From Strix aluco (lineage: Eukaryota; Chordata; Aves; Strigiformes; Strigidae): a stretch of DNA of 64,000 bases. The position numbers were made by a program, and so were the translations under genes. The stretch spans positions 93,641,552-93,705,551 of the forward strand of contig NC_133933.1 in assembly GCF_031877795.1 (NCBI RefSeq), read 5' to 3'. The notes beneath the pieces were generated by a model, which worked only from the letters and a program-made list of their open reading frames with translations, made no database searches and was not told the origin of the DNA. Positions 12,902 to 26,724 of this stretch are shown here, one piece after another. The first letter of the stretch is position 1. Every line of letters starts with the position of its first letter.

Positions 12902-15900
12902 AGTTGGTCAGTTCAGATTGTGGGAACTTCTACAGAATTTAAAAGAATAATATTTTAACTGGTTATTTAAATAATGAAACGACTAAAATTGTCTACAAAT
13001 CCATGTCTATATTCCAAATCATCTGACATATGTTCACGGAGAGCATCTCCTGACAATGTCAGTGAGATTTCTGATGTAATACTTGAGTGAAAAACGTGTT
13101 GTACATTCACATGTTGTCTGTGTGAGCCACAGAAAGGGGATGGAAGATGCATTCCTATATTTTGACTTGGATCAGCTGTTTCACATTGATAATAGTGTTG
13201 CCATAGACTACACAAGCCAGAATTTTACTGCTCGGGGGTTTGAAAGCTCAGAATTTGAAATCCACTTGCTATTTGTGATGTTTACTTTGCCAATAGGCCA
13301 TAAATTGCTTTGTTGGATTATAGAAAATACTAATACTTAGAAAGAGGTATTACTTGACGTATTCCAGCATCTGTAGGAACCAAACATAATGGATCAATCC
13401 TAGCTATCTAAACTGTTTAAGAGCTTTATACAATAGAAAGCAACAAATGTAGCTGGGGAGTAAAAAAAACCCAGGTGTGTATCCTCAATATAAAAAAATA
13501 TACAAGAATATTAAAGAGAAACTGTGAATATACCAAAACTGGGTACAGTATCACTGAGAGAGAGGGTTTAATATGGTGAAGCTGTCAAATGACAAAAACA
13601 GTGTAGTACTGGGACCTTTTCTTCTCAAGGTGAATAGGTGTAACATTATAGCAGTACTTATAAAGAATTTTGATGGCTTTTGTGATATCGAAAGTACAGG
13701 AAATAGGATTGGATACGGTGCTATCAAGAGTGTCTGAATTTCGTCAATAATAGTAAAACTATTCCCTAATAGTCTAATAATCATAACAATTTCTTAAGAG
13801 GTCTTTTACTCAGTTATCCTCTTATTTTCCAATTTAGGCCGTAGGCAGAAGTAAGACTGGACCAGGAAGACCTCTCTGACATGCTGTCATTCTCCTCCCA
13901 CCTAACAGAAAAAGCAGAAGAGGGGAAAACAAGGTACAATGAAATTTAGAAATATGGATATTTTCACTGAAGTGACCATGTTGGTATGGTGCAACTAGCA
14001 CTGTTTGTGGTTTGAGTATGGTGTATAGAAGCCTTGAAGAAGTGTCTGGCTTTGGAAAATTAAAATGATCAATACACAGTCAGAGAAATAACATTTTAAG
14101 CTTTACAAGTGTAATTACTTTAAGGGTAGTACACATTGCAGCCAGCCTCAGCATTGTACACCTGAAATGATGTGTTTGATCTCTAGACAACAGGATTGTA
14201 ATACTTGGCACTTACAAATGCATTTATTTCAATGGGAAAGAAAATCTTTTTTGGTTTTGGGTAAGGAGATGAGGAAGCACTGAGACTAAGTGAATCCTTT
14301 ATATCACAAGTCAAGTCAGAAAGAGCAATTCAGAATTCATACATCCTGGGTTTAATTATCATGAAAAAACAGCAACTTTATGCAAATCAAACATGTGAAA
14401 GCAAATACAAGTGTATGAATTCTGTGTTGTCTTCTTCCCATTTGGATCTCAGCATATTCATACCATTTTTTTATTAGGCTGGTCACTATAGTATAAACAG
14501 GTCCTAAATCCTTACAGTATATGTCCTAGAATTTATTTTCTGGATTTATGGCCTGACATCTAAATTCCTATGATTAGATGATGAACTTTTTAGCCTAGCC
14601 ATTTATAAGGAGTTTATAATTTGTCTCTTCTACATGACGGTGTCCCAATCTGAGATCTGTAGCCCCAGCAGAGATTCACAATAGATCATACGATGGTATA
14701 ACATCCATCAGTTCTTTCACAATATTGTTTTTAAGGCAGCCTACCCTTCTTTTGACCTTTTTCACACAACAGACCCATAAGAGGATGGAGGAGTGTTTTT
14801 CACATTGCCTCAGTGCAGTGATTTAAGTTGGTTGTCTTGTCTTCCTAAGCTCTGTCTCTGCTCAGCTGCATCAGACAAGCCCCAGCATCGGTCACCCCCA
14901 AGCAGAGGAAAGCTAAGACACTGTGGAACAGGTCCTAAAGACTTCTGCCTTCCAAGAAAGACCAAGAGGACCAAGCTCCATATTTGGATGGCTAGAGCAG
15001 AGGGGTATTCACATAACCTTTGTACCAGAATGAGGTTGTTACAAACTCAGTTCAGAATGTAAGGGTTTTCTGAATGAGAAAGGCATATACCGGGGAGGGC
15101 TGATAACCTGGAACCCACTCATTTATGTACTTTTTCTCTATGCTCACAGGAGGAACTGGTATTTTCAAAGAGCTAAACATAAAATTAATCATTATTGTCT
15201 GACTATTCTGATGGCTTCACTGTACATACTATCAAAAATATGTGAAATATTTGACGTTGAAATCCTTTTGGGGGATACTTCACGGACTTTCTGATCAATT
15301 GTACGTTTGCAGTTTTGCCTGAGGTGTGCATTCATCTTGGATATATGTCCATATTTTACTGGATCATGTTTGTACCTTAGAGGAACTGTTTGCATTTCAT
15401 GATCTGGTGTGTCTAATCGCAAATCTAAATGAAAACAGGAAAATCAAAAGTATGCTTTCAGTATCTGCAGTATTATCGGTGTATTTGCTGTACTTGACCT
15501 CTAAACCCAGAATATTTTTTAGTATAGAAAATGTTCTAGTTCTTAACATGGAAGGGGTTAATAACTGATCAGCCTGTTATGTGCAGAGTATGCTGCAGAG
15601 GTAGAAAGGAAAGAAACATTTGCAGATTTGTAACATTTGAACATGTCTTTATTAAAAGAAACTAGTACATAGCCAGCAGCCTCACTTCTGGCAAGGCATC
15701 TAAATGAAGCTATACAAATAAGCCAGTTTCTGAAGTTGAAGCAATAGTCAACCCCACTGAAGCAGAAGAATCTATCTTTTCTCTTGGCTTGCTGACAGAG
15801 ATGCAGTCATCTCCAAAGCCCAGTATTATCCACTGCCGTTAATCCTGCTTCTCTTCATTGAGAATGCAGATGACCTTCAATTTGCCCCATCTTTGACAAC

Positions 15901-16262
15901 TTCGCTTGCCTTCAATTACCAAAATTGCATCCATTCTTTCAGTGAAATCTGGATCGCCAGGATCTCCCCTCTCATCTGCTGCTTTCCCAAGCCTGTGATG
16001 CAGCCCTGGTTCCTGCTGTATGCGGGGTTATGTCCCAGAAGTGTTCTATAATTAGAACTGACCACACAGATGTGCTTCGAGAGACTATGCAGCTGAAATG
16101 CAGAAAATACTCATAAAAAAAAAAAAAAAGTTGGTTTCAACTTGCATTATTGCTGCTTTCTGTTGGCAGCTTTCCTCCACGGTATTGCACATCACTGCCT
16201 CCATTCATTTGAGCAGAGGTAATTAATACCTTTTCCATTATTAAAGCCTTGGGAACAGAAGA

Positions 16263-16330
16263 TGAAATCCTGCCTTCATTAAAGTCAATGGCAGAACTCC
16301 CATGAACTTCAGTTCCTTGAGTATCAGGCC
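16263..16330. repeat. Possible ancient amniote repeat fragment
   Basis: The order TGAAATCCTG, AAGTCAATGGCAGAACTCCC, GAACTTCAGT, CAGGCC resembles a dispersed repeat that I remember as common in reptiles and birds, with a core like 'AAGTCAATGGCAAAACTCCCATTGACTTC'. I cannot name its class with confidence. The match is by memory over about 65 bases and could be partly coincidental. Confidence 0.4.
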
Positions 16331-17927
16331 AAAAGGGATCATTAGGTCGTCCTGTATATCATTGATATTGATGTTGTGTTGGACTACTGCCTATCCTCCA
16401 GATGGCATCTAAGCTGTGAATCCAAAGGGACAGAAAATCCACGGCTATCCTTGGCGGTGACATGTTCCCATGATTAGTTACCATCCCACTAAAAAAAATC
16501 CTATCTGTTATCCTATTAAGCTTGCCCAGTTTAAAATTCCAGACACTGATTTTTAATACTTTCCTTCCCAAATTGAAAAGGCTTATCCTACCTTTCATAT
16601 TTTCTCCAGAAACATGCTGATTCACTGTAATTTAATTTCCTTTTAAAATTCTAACATCTTTAACCACCCAAGTAACCCCAAACACTTTGCCAGAAATTCT
16701 CTCATTTCTGTGTCTTTCGCCTGCACTTTTTTCATGCTCCCTTATCTTCTAAAGATGTGTGCAAAGGACTCTGGTGTTTCAATATTCATCTCACCAGCTC
16801 CACCTACAGCATTATCTTCCCACACTTCTGCTGGTTGCAACCCCATGCAAGCACATCGTGTGTGGTGCTGAGTTCTCACGGTGAGCTGCTGTCTGGTGTG
16901 GTCCTTACATTCTCTCCTGGGCACATCTCCCTTATATAGACACAGTTTGACTACATTGTTCCCAGCTGCTTTGGGTTATATTAAAATATATTTTGGTGTG
17001 GTAAACCAAATTGTTCAGATCGGTGTGCATGACAGCCCAGTCCTTATCATTACCATATTGCCAGTCCTTGTCCTCTGTAGACCAGGAGTGTTATAGGTTG
17101 TTATAGATCACAGAAAGCATTGCATAGGCTGCAGCCATACATCCTGTGTGGAGCCCCATTAGAAATATTCACATTTGATAGCCATCCCCAAGGATAAATC
17201 TAAAATGCTTCATTTAGCTTGTTCTCAATCCTGTTTAAATATTCTGTATCTGTATTTTGCACTGCTTAACAATACTTGGAAAGCCAGGTGAATGTCCTTA
17301 CAAAAGTCTCTCAGATGCAATCACATAGCTACATTTTTCAACTGAAGTTAGACTCTCATAGAAAAATGGAATATGTGGGGCCAGGCTCCTGTAGCCAAGA
17401 CTCCCATGAGGCTGACAAAGCTAAGGCTGCAGCAGTAAATGGAAAAGGTAAAGAATTTTCCAGAAGCAGGGTATTAAATACATAAAACTACAGTGAAATT
17501 CTGTTTGGACTCTGTGTCATCCCAATTAAAGGCAAGCTGTCCTTGGTGTTCTGGGTAAACACAGCTCTGAAGACAGGCAGTGATGCTGGACATTTTATAT
17601 TAACCATCAGAGGATTGGTACCTAATCATCATGGTCAGGATAAGGGGAAATAGTGATATTAATAAAGATATCTTGTATAGCAGGTAAACAACTTCTAAAG
17701 GCTTATCTCCTAACACAATTATACTACTAGTAGTATTTCATAACACCACTTTGTGTTTGACACTTCTATTGCAGCATGCTATTGCATAATACTTCACACT
17801 TTCCTAGCACATTCTACCTGAGGATCCGACCCTCTACCACGAATAACGAGTCAAGCTCCACAAAACTGCCCTGAAGCAGACCTTGTGCTAGTCCCAACCT
17901 CAAGATGATGAAAGAGAATGACAGCAA

Positions 17928-18035
17928 GGATAAGGAATGCCCAAGGTCACTAAGAAAGTCTATGGCAGAACTGATTCTAGAACTAAATTTCCCCTTTCCT
18001 TGCCCTAAGCTTTCACCACAAGACTGTTCCTCTCC
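17928..18035 (-). mobile_element. MIR-like CORE-SINE remnant
   Basis: Read on the + strand, this has TGCCCAAGGTCAC, GTCTATGGCAGAAC, TTCTAGAACTAAATTTCCCC and CACCACAAGACTG in the order expected for the reverse complement of a tRNA-derived MIR/THER-type SINE head and core. In the element's own direction that is a tRNA-like A/B-box head followed by the 'tgtgaccttgggca' core. The 3' LINE-derived tail is not recognisable. MIR-type SINEs were active before or early in amniote divergence, so a copy this legible in a bird is old. Edges are approximate. Confidence 0.7.
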
Positions 18036-21000
18036 AGAGCATAACACTGAAAAAAAGAAAAAGGCCTTTTATTAAGAAATAATTTTAATATTTTGCATGA
18101 AGATGCCCCCAGGGTGTTAGTGCGTTGATGTACTAGAGAAGGCTTAGGTATCACGCAGTAAAAGAAAACAGAATTTGCAGTCAGGCTCTCAATTAGTTGG
18201 GAAATGCTAGAGTGAAGGCTCATGTGCAACTTGGTCTGTTTGCGTTATGGTATTTTTTCTGAAGATTGTTCTTCCTCTGCACTGAACAAGCAGAAATAAC
18301 TGGAAAGAAAATTATATGCAATCATACAATTAAAGAGGTTTTCAGGGTCATGTAGCTAGTCTAGCTGTTGTCAGTGTGACTCCTGCTTCACTAGCTCCAG
18401 AAGTTACAAAATGTGCAGCAAATGAGGCAGGGGACTGCAGGCAATTGAATGCTGCCCTGGAGAGATTGATGCTATCCCTGCCTCTGTCATTTTTCATTTT
18501 CTTGTAGCCCAACGGGAGACATCTGGGTCTAAATTAGAAAAAGGCTGAACATTCACAGCTGCACTTAAAATTGCTAGCTGCAATCTGAACACATGGAAAA
18601 AATCAGGCTCTGAGCTTCTAAAATTGGGCACCCATATTTAGATAATACTTGATAATTCTGGGTTTAACATCTGTTCTTCAGGTCTCTGTCTCAGGTCTCT
18701 GGGAATAAAATTGAGGGAAGAGTAACCTCAAAACAGAGCTGTAGGGATACATTAATTAATGTTGGTAAGCAGTGATAATATTGCAAAGAGATCATCGTAG
18801 TAAATCTCATGAGGAGATTAATAATTCAATAGAGGATTTGAATAATTGTGTTAACAATGTGTGAGTAAGGCTTGAGTTTACTGAAAGTGGAATATTTGAT
18901 TAGCTTCCCCCTCAGTGAGGTCTGTCCATCCTCTAGAAAAAATGAGGCAGGAGTGCTGTGGGAAAAGGATGTGACTGTGTCATTAGGTATGATATTATTA
19001 GCTGTACTTACAAGTGAACTAAATTCAAGTTACTCTCCTAATTTTGGCACTTCCTAACTTTTAAGAGGCCAAATAGCTCTTTAAAAATGTTAACATTCTT
19101 TTATTTCATGCCTCTGCATACTAAATTCTATGTCTACTAATTTTTTAGTATAATTTGGGTGTAATTGCCATACACCCAATGGCAAATAACAGCTCCCATG
19201 AGCTTGCAATTTATGTGACAAGTACAGGGAATTATGTACAGAGAAGATAAGCCAGACAGCTGTTGTGAGCAGACTGAAATATCATGTACAGATAATAATC
19301 AATAACGCCTCTTTGTTTTAAATATGTACTTTTTGTGCTGCCTTCCTCTGCTCAGGCTTATTTACTATGAAAATCACATGTTTCTGCTGCTCCGGAGATG
19401 CTGTTATACATTCCATATGGAAAAATCTTTGGTCTGACGGTGGGATCACAGGCTGTTACACACGACATACAAACTGCTGCCTTCAATTACACAAGTGCCG
19501 CCTTCGCAGTGTTACAGAGCAATCTCCATAAGGACCCTGACATCCCACCGATGGGTTTTGGCAGACCGCACCCCAGAAGTGCCATACCAGGCAAAACTAG
19601 AATGTGTTGATTTTAAAGGGATTTTTGCTAACCAACGTAAAGATATCGTGTTTCAAAATACACGTGGTGGAGGGATGCTAACAACTGCTAACAACCACTG
19701 TGCTCCTGTTCCTCCACCCCAGGAAAAGTCCTCGTAAGGCTTTGCCACCACTAGCTTCATTTTGCCTCTCCCACGGGCCCTTCCCATCACCAGAGGGAGT
19801 TTTAGGATGCAGAAATGCCATCCCATTGTCAGAAAGCACCAGTATAATAAGCCTGGGATCTTTTTCACTGATAGTCAGCAACCTACCTACCACATCGCCC
19901 TTCAGCTGCTGCTAGAAAACCAGGCTATGCAGACCTGCGACCACAACAGACCACAGTATAACATATCGAAGGGACAATGTGGCTCAATGAAACACTGCGT
20001 TTCAGGTTTATCTTCTCTCTAGATGGTAAAATAATCCAAGCTCCAGTCTACTGTTTTGATGCCACCAGTCAGCTCTCTTCAACTGCTTCCAGGTATCAGG
20101 AGTCCCCGTTTCAGTTTGGGGCCAGGCCTTGCAGACCAACTTCCACATCACTAGGAAATTTGCCGGTCCTTTTACTGATTTACATCTACCAAGATAAGAA
20201 CAGGACTTTTTGCTTTTAAAAACCAGTTTTTTATCCATATGCAAAATTAAACCCTGTTATCTATTCCAACACCTCCAACACCAAAACAGATACATAATAT
20301 AGCTTAATTCTGATGCCAATTTGTAATGAAATAATCTGTTTTATATTACTTCTGCTCTAACTTCATAGAACAGATTTTAATAGTTTGGTGGTTTTTTACA
20401 GTATGTGTTTTGATTTGGAGAGGAAGGACTTCTTAACTTCAGAGAACTTTTAAGGCAGTCAGCCAATACAGAAGGTGTATTTGGAAACTTTCCCTTTGTT
20501 CAATTAAGACAGCTGGGAGCAATCCAGATTCAATGCAATGCTTTCTTTAACCAGCTTTTATCAAATTTATTATTCATTTTTTTTAGCCTATCTTTCAAGT
20601 AAAACTGATGAGGATATTAAACTATGAAAAAAACATTCAGATGAAGGGCTGACTTCATCTCTCAAAAAGCAAGAGAGCCAAGGTTAAAACTGTCACTACT
20701 AAGGGACCTCTATAATATTAAAGAGACACAATGAGAGCAAGCTAAAAATGGTATTTCAAGATTAACTCAATTTTTTTTGTGTGTGTTTGCAGATTTGTTA
20801 CAGAACCAACTCCTACTTATGTTAGGTGACTAATCTCACTGCAATATAGTAACTCGCATAAGTAAGGCAAATAGGATTTAGCCTTTATGATTGTTAGCCC
20901 TCTAAATTAAATTATAGTTTATTTTAATAACACTTCAAATATATATACCCTTATCTTAACAACTGTACTGATTTATATTTTTGATATTTTGTCCTACCAA

Positions 21001-24000
21001 TGACAGAATGAGTTGGATTTTAGGGGAAAAACTCGGGAAGAATAGCTATGTAAATCATGTCAAACAAGCACTGCCTGGCATGCTCTGAGCACTGCTATCA
21101 CAAGTGAGCCAGAAAGCAAGCATATAAAATCAATGTCATATTTAACTCTGTTCCTTGGTCTTACAGATTTTTAATTAAAAAAAAAAAAAATTAGCATCTC
21201 CCATCTGTGTACAGATAGGGCTGAATTCAATGTTTAGAGTGGTGAATTGTTCCATGATTGTTTTTTGATAGTAGAATTAGTATTATGTCTAGCTGTGACT
21301 TCAAAGCCTGCAGCAAGAATGCTGGCTAGCTGGTGATCAAATGCAAGTTTGTTTTATTATAGAAACTTGACGTGGTAATCTGAAAGGAAATATGTACCTT
21401 ATTAGTCATGTTAGTATAAAAAAAAAAAAAAAAAAGATTTGTCAGAAGGTAGAATCATATTTACTAAAGTTTATGCCCTGGAAGTGAAAGCATTGCTTTT
21501 TCAAACTAAAGAACTAAATACAAGAAATATATGTATATTTGTCAGCAATCAAATGCATCCTGAAGCCACAGAAGGTACTGAATCATAGAGAGAAACATTA
21601 AATGAAATGAAGACTATTTTCAGTTCTGAAAGATTATGCATTAGCTATTTGTTGCAAGAATTTTGGAGCAGTATATGTTGTGATGATCTATGTCTGCCAC
21701 TTCTATGCAAGTTCAAAAACTGGGGAAGGGAAATCTAAGTATATTCAGGATGCTTTCTCAGATTCAAACTCTAAAACTTTTATACACATCAAAGAATAAC
21801 TTATTTTCTTCATGATCCCATAGGGCTCACCTTCCACAATGAGGAACTTTTCAGTAGATACACACAGTGGCTGTATCTTTCTTACCAGTTGCTTCCCTGG
21901 TGCTTACATATAAGCAAACTAAATTCTATTCTTCAAGGAAAGTTTTTTTCCCAAGTTTATATGAGCTTAGAACAAGCACCAAGGGCTACTGTGTGGGCAC
22001 ATCTTTATATACTTCCCATGTGTTGTGGTGCCTTCTTGTTTTGCATGATCGTGATCTCTAAAATCTCCATCGTGTTATGTGTGCTTGTTTGCACACTTGT
22101 GCACATGCACACACACAGACCCTCTCACTATTTCTTCTGACAACCCTGCTAGCTAAAAGGCACTAGAGCTGCCACTGAGTCTAAGTGTCACTGAACTGGG
22201 TACAACAGTATAGAGCGTCTTTTCTAAATTTTGCGGACAGTTTCTTCTCCTGAGATAAAATACCTCTGATTTACACTGGATGAAGATATTAATATTGTGT
22301 TTCTAGTAAAATATGTCATATTGAAGTCAACATGCTGAGGGAATGGGATGGTAATATTAAAGTAAACCCCTTTTACCCCTGCTATACAGCAGCATGGACA
22401 GGGTGGGGATTAGCTTGTGGGGTGCCTGAGCAGTGCGAGAGGGCAGTCCCTGAAACAGGTATGTAGACAGCTGAATAGATCACAGTAACTTTCTCTGTTT
22501 AAGTATTACTGGGTCATGTAAGTAGCAGGAGATAAAAGGACATGCCACAAATAGGTCAGAAACCCTCCTGACAGTCTCTTCCAGGGAAGCAGCCACTACT
22601 GCAGCCCGCTGGAGGAGCAGATGTCCTGTTCCTCCTCCATCTGTGTCTGAGAAACAGTGGGAATTTCCTTTCCCTTCTCATTCCCCACCTCTCCCACTCA
22701 GTTTCAAGGAAGAATATTAAAGCCCATTTACTCAGGATTTCTGAAGAGCTCTGATCTCACCCCCTCTAAAATCTCTTTTCCTTTTAAAAGAGGACTGCAA
22801 AGACGGATGATCTGAAGTATTTTCAGCATCTCAGCAGGTCTCAGGTTTTGTGACCTTTGATAGAGCCTGGAGCTTTTATTACTGCTGAAGACCAGGTGTT
22901 CATCCTGCACTTCAGCAACCTCTGAAATTGTCAGCTATAAGGAACTGGTGACACTCTTGAAATCCCTGGCAGAAGCACACAAAGACACTGGAGAGTTTCC
23001 AGTATGTTATGTGCTTTCCAGAGTTAATATTTGTCAAGTGTCCTATTCCATTGTCTCTGCTTCACATAATTCATTCAGGGATAACAGTGTTAACAGGGAA
23101 GTAAAGGCCACAGAGCTTAAATTAAATTGGTGAACTGGGACTAAGATTCATCTTAGGTCACTTTAGATGTCCACGGCATAGATATTTGTGTGTGAGCTCA
23201 TTACCTGCCTTTCCTTTATTGTCAAGGGAGAGAAATATGTGTGATTCGTGTAATCTTTATGAAGATATCTATTTTATGATAAGATGGATTGTACCTCAGA
23301 ATTGTCACTTCTTGGCTAGAAAGCAGATAAATAGCTCAGATAGATGTCCACATTTCAACAAATGAATCCCATTCCTAGAACTAGATCTCCATCTCTTTGA
23401 ATTTGTGGTATTGCCAGCACAATGTACTCTGCTGTGAGGACAGGAGTGCAAATGAGAACTAAAACCACACATAACTTTGAAGAAGGTTATAGACTATAGA
23501 AACAACCAAAAACAAGGACATCACCCTTCTGAGTGAAAATTGGAGAGCAATGTTTCTGCTACGATCTTGTGTTTTCCCATTTACAGGTGTCTAGATTATT
23601 TTCATTTTTTACTCTTTTTTTTTTTTCCCTAGTGAATATTTTTCTAAGAAAATTTCACATTGTTTACTCTTTTCAGGATAATGCTTACGTACTAGGTACT
23701 GTAAAAAGCAACATGAAAGCATTCCTTGTTTAGGTAACCTCCTCTCAGGAAATTATCCCCAAAGTATCCTCAACTGATTTCTAGCTGAGTATGACTCAAC
23801 TCATCTTTTTTAGATCATTAAATGCTAAGTAGCTGGTTTCTTACTTGTCCCTCGAGTGGGTGCTTGAAGCAGGTTCACTGCAGTTTTTATTGTTGTTTTA
23901 AGAACACCCTATTTTATTTTCTTTGCTGTGAATTTTTGTAATTTTATTGTCATTCTGGGAGAACAGAATTATAATGACCCAAGCTGGAATATATCCAAAG

Positions 24001-26599
24001 CCACGAAGAAATATTTTCTAATTCTTTATTTGCTATGTATCTTACATGGAGAAGAAATGCTTAGTTATCCTTGCCTTTAAAACCCCACAACCTGAAGATG
24101 CATATGCACTTGAACAGATACCTCACCTATATCATTTTTCCCTAAGATACCTGAAGAAGTTTCTTGTTGCTGTGGATTGAATATGAGCCAGAACCAAGTT
24201 TATGGACTTATGGTGCTTAGCAATCGTGAAGAATCCACCTCATCCAATTGTTCAAAATCAGCAAACTTCAGTACAAAACTTAAAGATAGCTCAGTGAATT
24301 TCAGAGAGGATTTTTATTTGTTTATAGCTTTGTGTGTCTGGGTTGACAGCAAAGCTTATAATTAAACCCGACTTCCAGATCATGAAGTCGTGAATAGAGA
24401 AATTTCTGAAAGTTCTGATAAACCTCTACAGCAATGCGAACAACAAAACTGTGACAAAAAACCATTATTGTATCTGCGTTCTTTGGATTCCTGCATTTGT
24501 GGGGGATTTTGTATTGTAAAGAGAATTTGATTGATTTTCATTAAAAGTTCTGTCTTCCTTAAGCCCACTCTGTCTCAGAAGAATCATGTCATTCTTACAG
24601 AGCCTTTGTGCAAGGTCTTACACTTATTGTAATTCAGACCACTGATTGTGAATGAAGCCTGTAAGACCCAGGTTGTTCTTTTACATTGAACACACACAGA
24701 AAATCTGTTAAATTTTAACATTTTATATTCTGTACTTGTACGTACCCTCCTCTTACATCCCATGCTCTCGTAAAGCATCTATATGAAAACTTTCTACAGA
24801 AATACTGGGCCAGAGCATAGCTGAATTGTAAAACAAGGCAATCAGACATTAAGCCTTCAAGGTAACTAGTGCAAAGAATTGTAAGTGTGCAAGGGATGCA
24901 TGGGCAAGGCTGTCTGCATCTGATTTATTTGGGTAAAGAGGTGTTACCTCATGATCTTTTGCTGCCAGCGCACAAGAGAAAGGTAAGCTTGAAGAGTTCT
25001 GGTTCTGTTTTTCCCAGTTTGTGAGCTAGTGATACAGGAGCAAACTTCTTTTTCTTGCTTCAGAATTTTTTGAGGCAGTTCAATAACATTTCACAGATGT
25101 CTGAGTGCAGTGAAGAACCAACACACTGAACACCAGGGCACAGAGGGAGGGGCATTCCTGCATTGTCTCATATCATCCAAACAGTCCAAATCCTATGGTA
25201 ATCTCTAACAGTTTGAATTAACTCTGCAAACTGCTTTGGCATTTTAAATAAAGGTTTACCACATAATTTAGGCCTAGCTTCATCAATACAGCTGAGCTAT
25301 GGCCTACTTGATGCACTGCAGTGACCATTAAAATTCGCTTTGGTGCCTGATATAGGTTAGAAAAACCATGATGAAGGGCTGCAGTGTCCCCATTACTGTC
25401 ATTCATGGTTGAGATCAGCCATCTTTTCTACCCAAGGGCTGGAAAGAGACATCCATATATTGTTTTTATGCCAATAGAAATACTTATGGGATGATCCTGG
25501 TAGGTTTCCAGATCCTTTATGAGCCAGGAGTGGCATGAAAGGGCAGCAGCAGACCGGAAATCCAGCCCCACTATTTTGCTCAGTTCTTTGTTTGCCAATG
25601 TAGATCATCAACAGCTACTTTTAATCTTCAAAAATGGGTGTTTTAAATTAATAATGATGTTGACAAGATGCAGTCTAAATGAGTTATTCCATTTCATTAC
25701 ATCTATTCCAAAGTCATTATCGGAGATCAGAATGACTATCAAGCATTCTGGATATAAAACTTTCATAATGGATTCAGTGAACCCTCCAACGTCAGTCTTG
25801 AGAGAGAAACAACAGTTTATCCCTATAGAAAATTTAATTTCTTTAATGATACTACTATTAATGTATATAAAATGCATACATTGGAGGTTTAAAGGAACGG
25901 TATGCACCTTCTGTCTTTTTCATGAGTAGTTATCAAATAGCTTTAAAATTGCAGTGAAATTCAGTGTAAACAAAAAGCAGCATCTAATCCAGACATACAG
26001 AAAAGGCTTTTTACTCCTATGAATGCTTACTGAAGAGACATAAATGCATATCATTAATTATTGAAAAGATATATAAATATAAATATGCTAGCATTGTGCA
26101 GTGGGTTAGCCTCCCTCTACAATAGTCCCACTCAAACTCATCAAGATGAAACACCCACAAATACTGAGCATTCTGCCCTGATCTGCCAAGTCTGACACTG
26201 TAAATGCAAAAAAAGACGCAAAAGGATAAGCTTCCATATTCTCCACTGTTAAGTACAGCCGTAAGACTCATTAACTGCCATTTACACAGCTGAAAGCCAC
26301 ACATGTGCATCCATGTGCTTATTCATACTGTTTGTACACCAAAATATAAATGGAGTATAACATGGCATATGTATTTTCTATATGACATCCTTGATGTGTC
26401 TTTTTTTAATTATTTTTTCCACTGAGCTGCATTTCCCTGCCCATTTTTAACCTTACTGCTTAGAGACTTACTAGGAGAATTGTTTCACACTGAACAAAGA
26501 TAGCCCTTTATTCGTTTTGCTCCTTAGGTCTCTAGCACCACAAACAGCTTATTATAGAAGGTCTCTAGCAGTGCCAGCAATGTAGTAAGCACTTCCTCG
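18036..26599. other. Intergenic DNA, no gene seen
   Basis: AT-rich sequence with homopolymer A runs (about 21178-21190 and 21418-21435). The stretch 18597-18650 weakly resembles another old amniote repeat (AGCTTCTAAAATTGGGCACCC), but not firmly enough to list on its own. Open frames up to 136 codons (25519-25929, opposed by a 99-codon antisense frame) show no recognised motif. No RNA gene was recognised. Confidence 0.5.
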
Positions 26600-26724
26600 A
26601 CATAAAAAGAACGCGGTCCCCGGGGGTAATAACACTTACCTTCCACACAGTGAAGTCGGGAGGTTAAATTAGCATTTGTGAAGTACTTGGAGTTCTTTGA
26701 ATGGTAGACGCCATAGAAATGAAG
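26600..26724 (+). mobile_element. Ancient SINE/LINE tail (L3/MIR3-like)
   Basis: The blocks GGTAATAACACTTACC, ACACAGTG, GGGAGGTTAAATTAG, TTTGTGAAGTACTTGGAG and GACGCCATAGAAAT occur in the order of an old L3/MIR3-type 3' region (consensus from memory: 'ataataacacttacc...ttaat...tttgtgaagcgctttgag...ggcgctatagaaat'). The + reading matches the element's direction. Any SINE head would lie upstream in the more CpG-rich 26600-26625, but it is not recognisable. Such families are shared across amniotes, and copies that stay legible are sometimes under constraint; that is inference. On the minus strand the same bases create a GGTAAGTG donor-like string, which I regard as part of the repeat. Confidence 0.6.

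Larger units (their letters stand above)
11303..17927. other. Intergenic DNA with a small CpG-richer patch
   Basis: No gene is supportable. The interval around 11460-11632 is richer in CpG than its surroundings and could be a conserved regulatory element, but sequence alone cannot show conservation. A GC-richer stretch near 12000-12260 has overlapping open frames on both strands that look like composition effects. A poly(A) run sits near 16118-16131. A possible ancient repeat (16263-16330) and an 18-bp duplication (12866-12901) are listed separately. Confidence 0.5.

Noticed and set aside
25519..25929. 136-codon open frame opposed by a 99-codon antisense frame
   Set aside because: Both frames cover the same bases and neither resembles a known protein.
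26624..26644. Minus-strand GGTAAGTG donor-like site
   Set aside because: It is part of the ancient repeat tail, where ACTTACC on the + strand is a usual consensus block.
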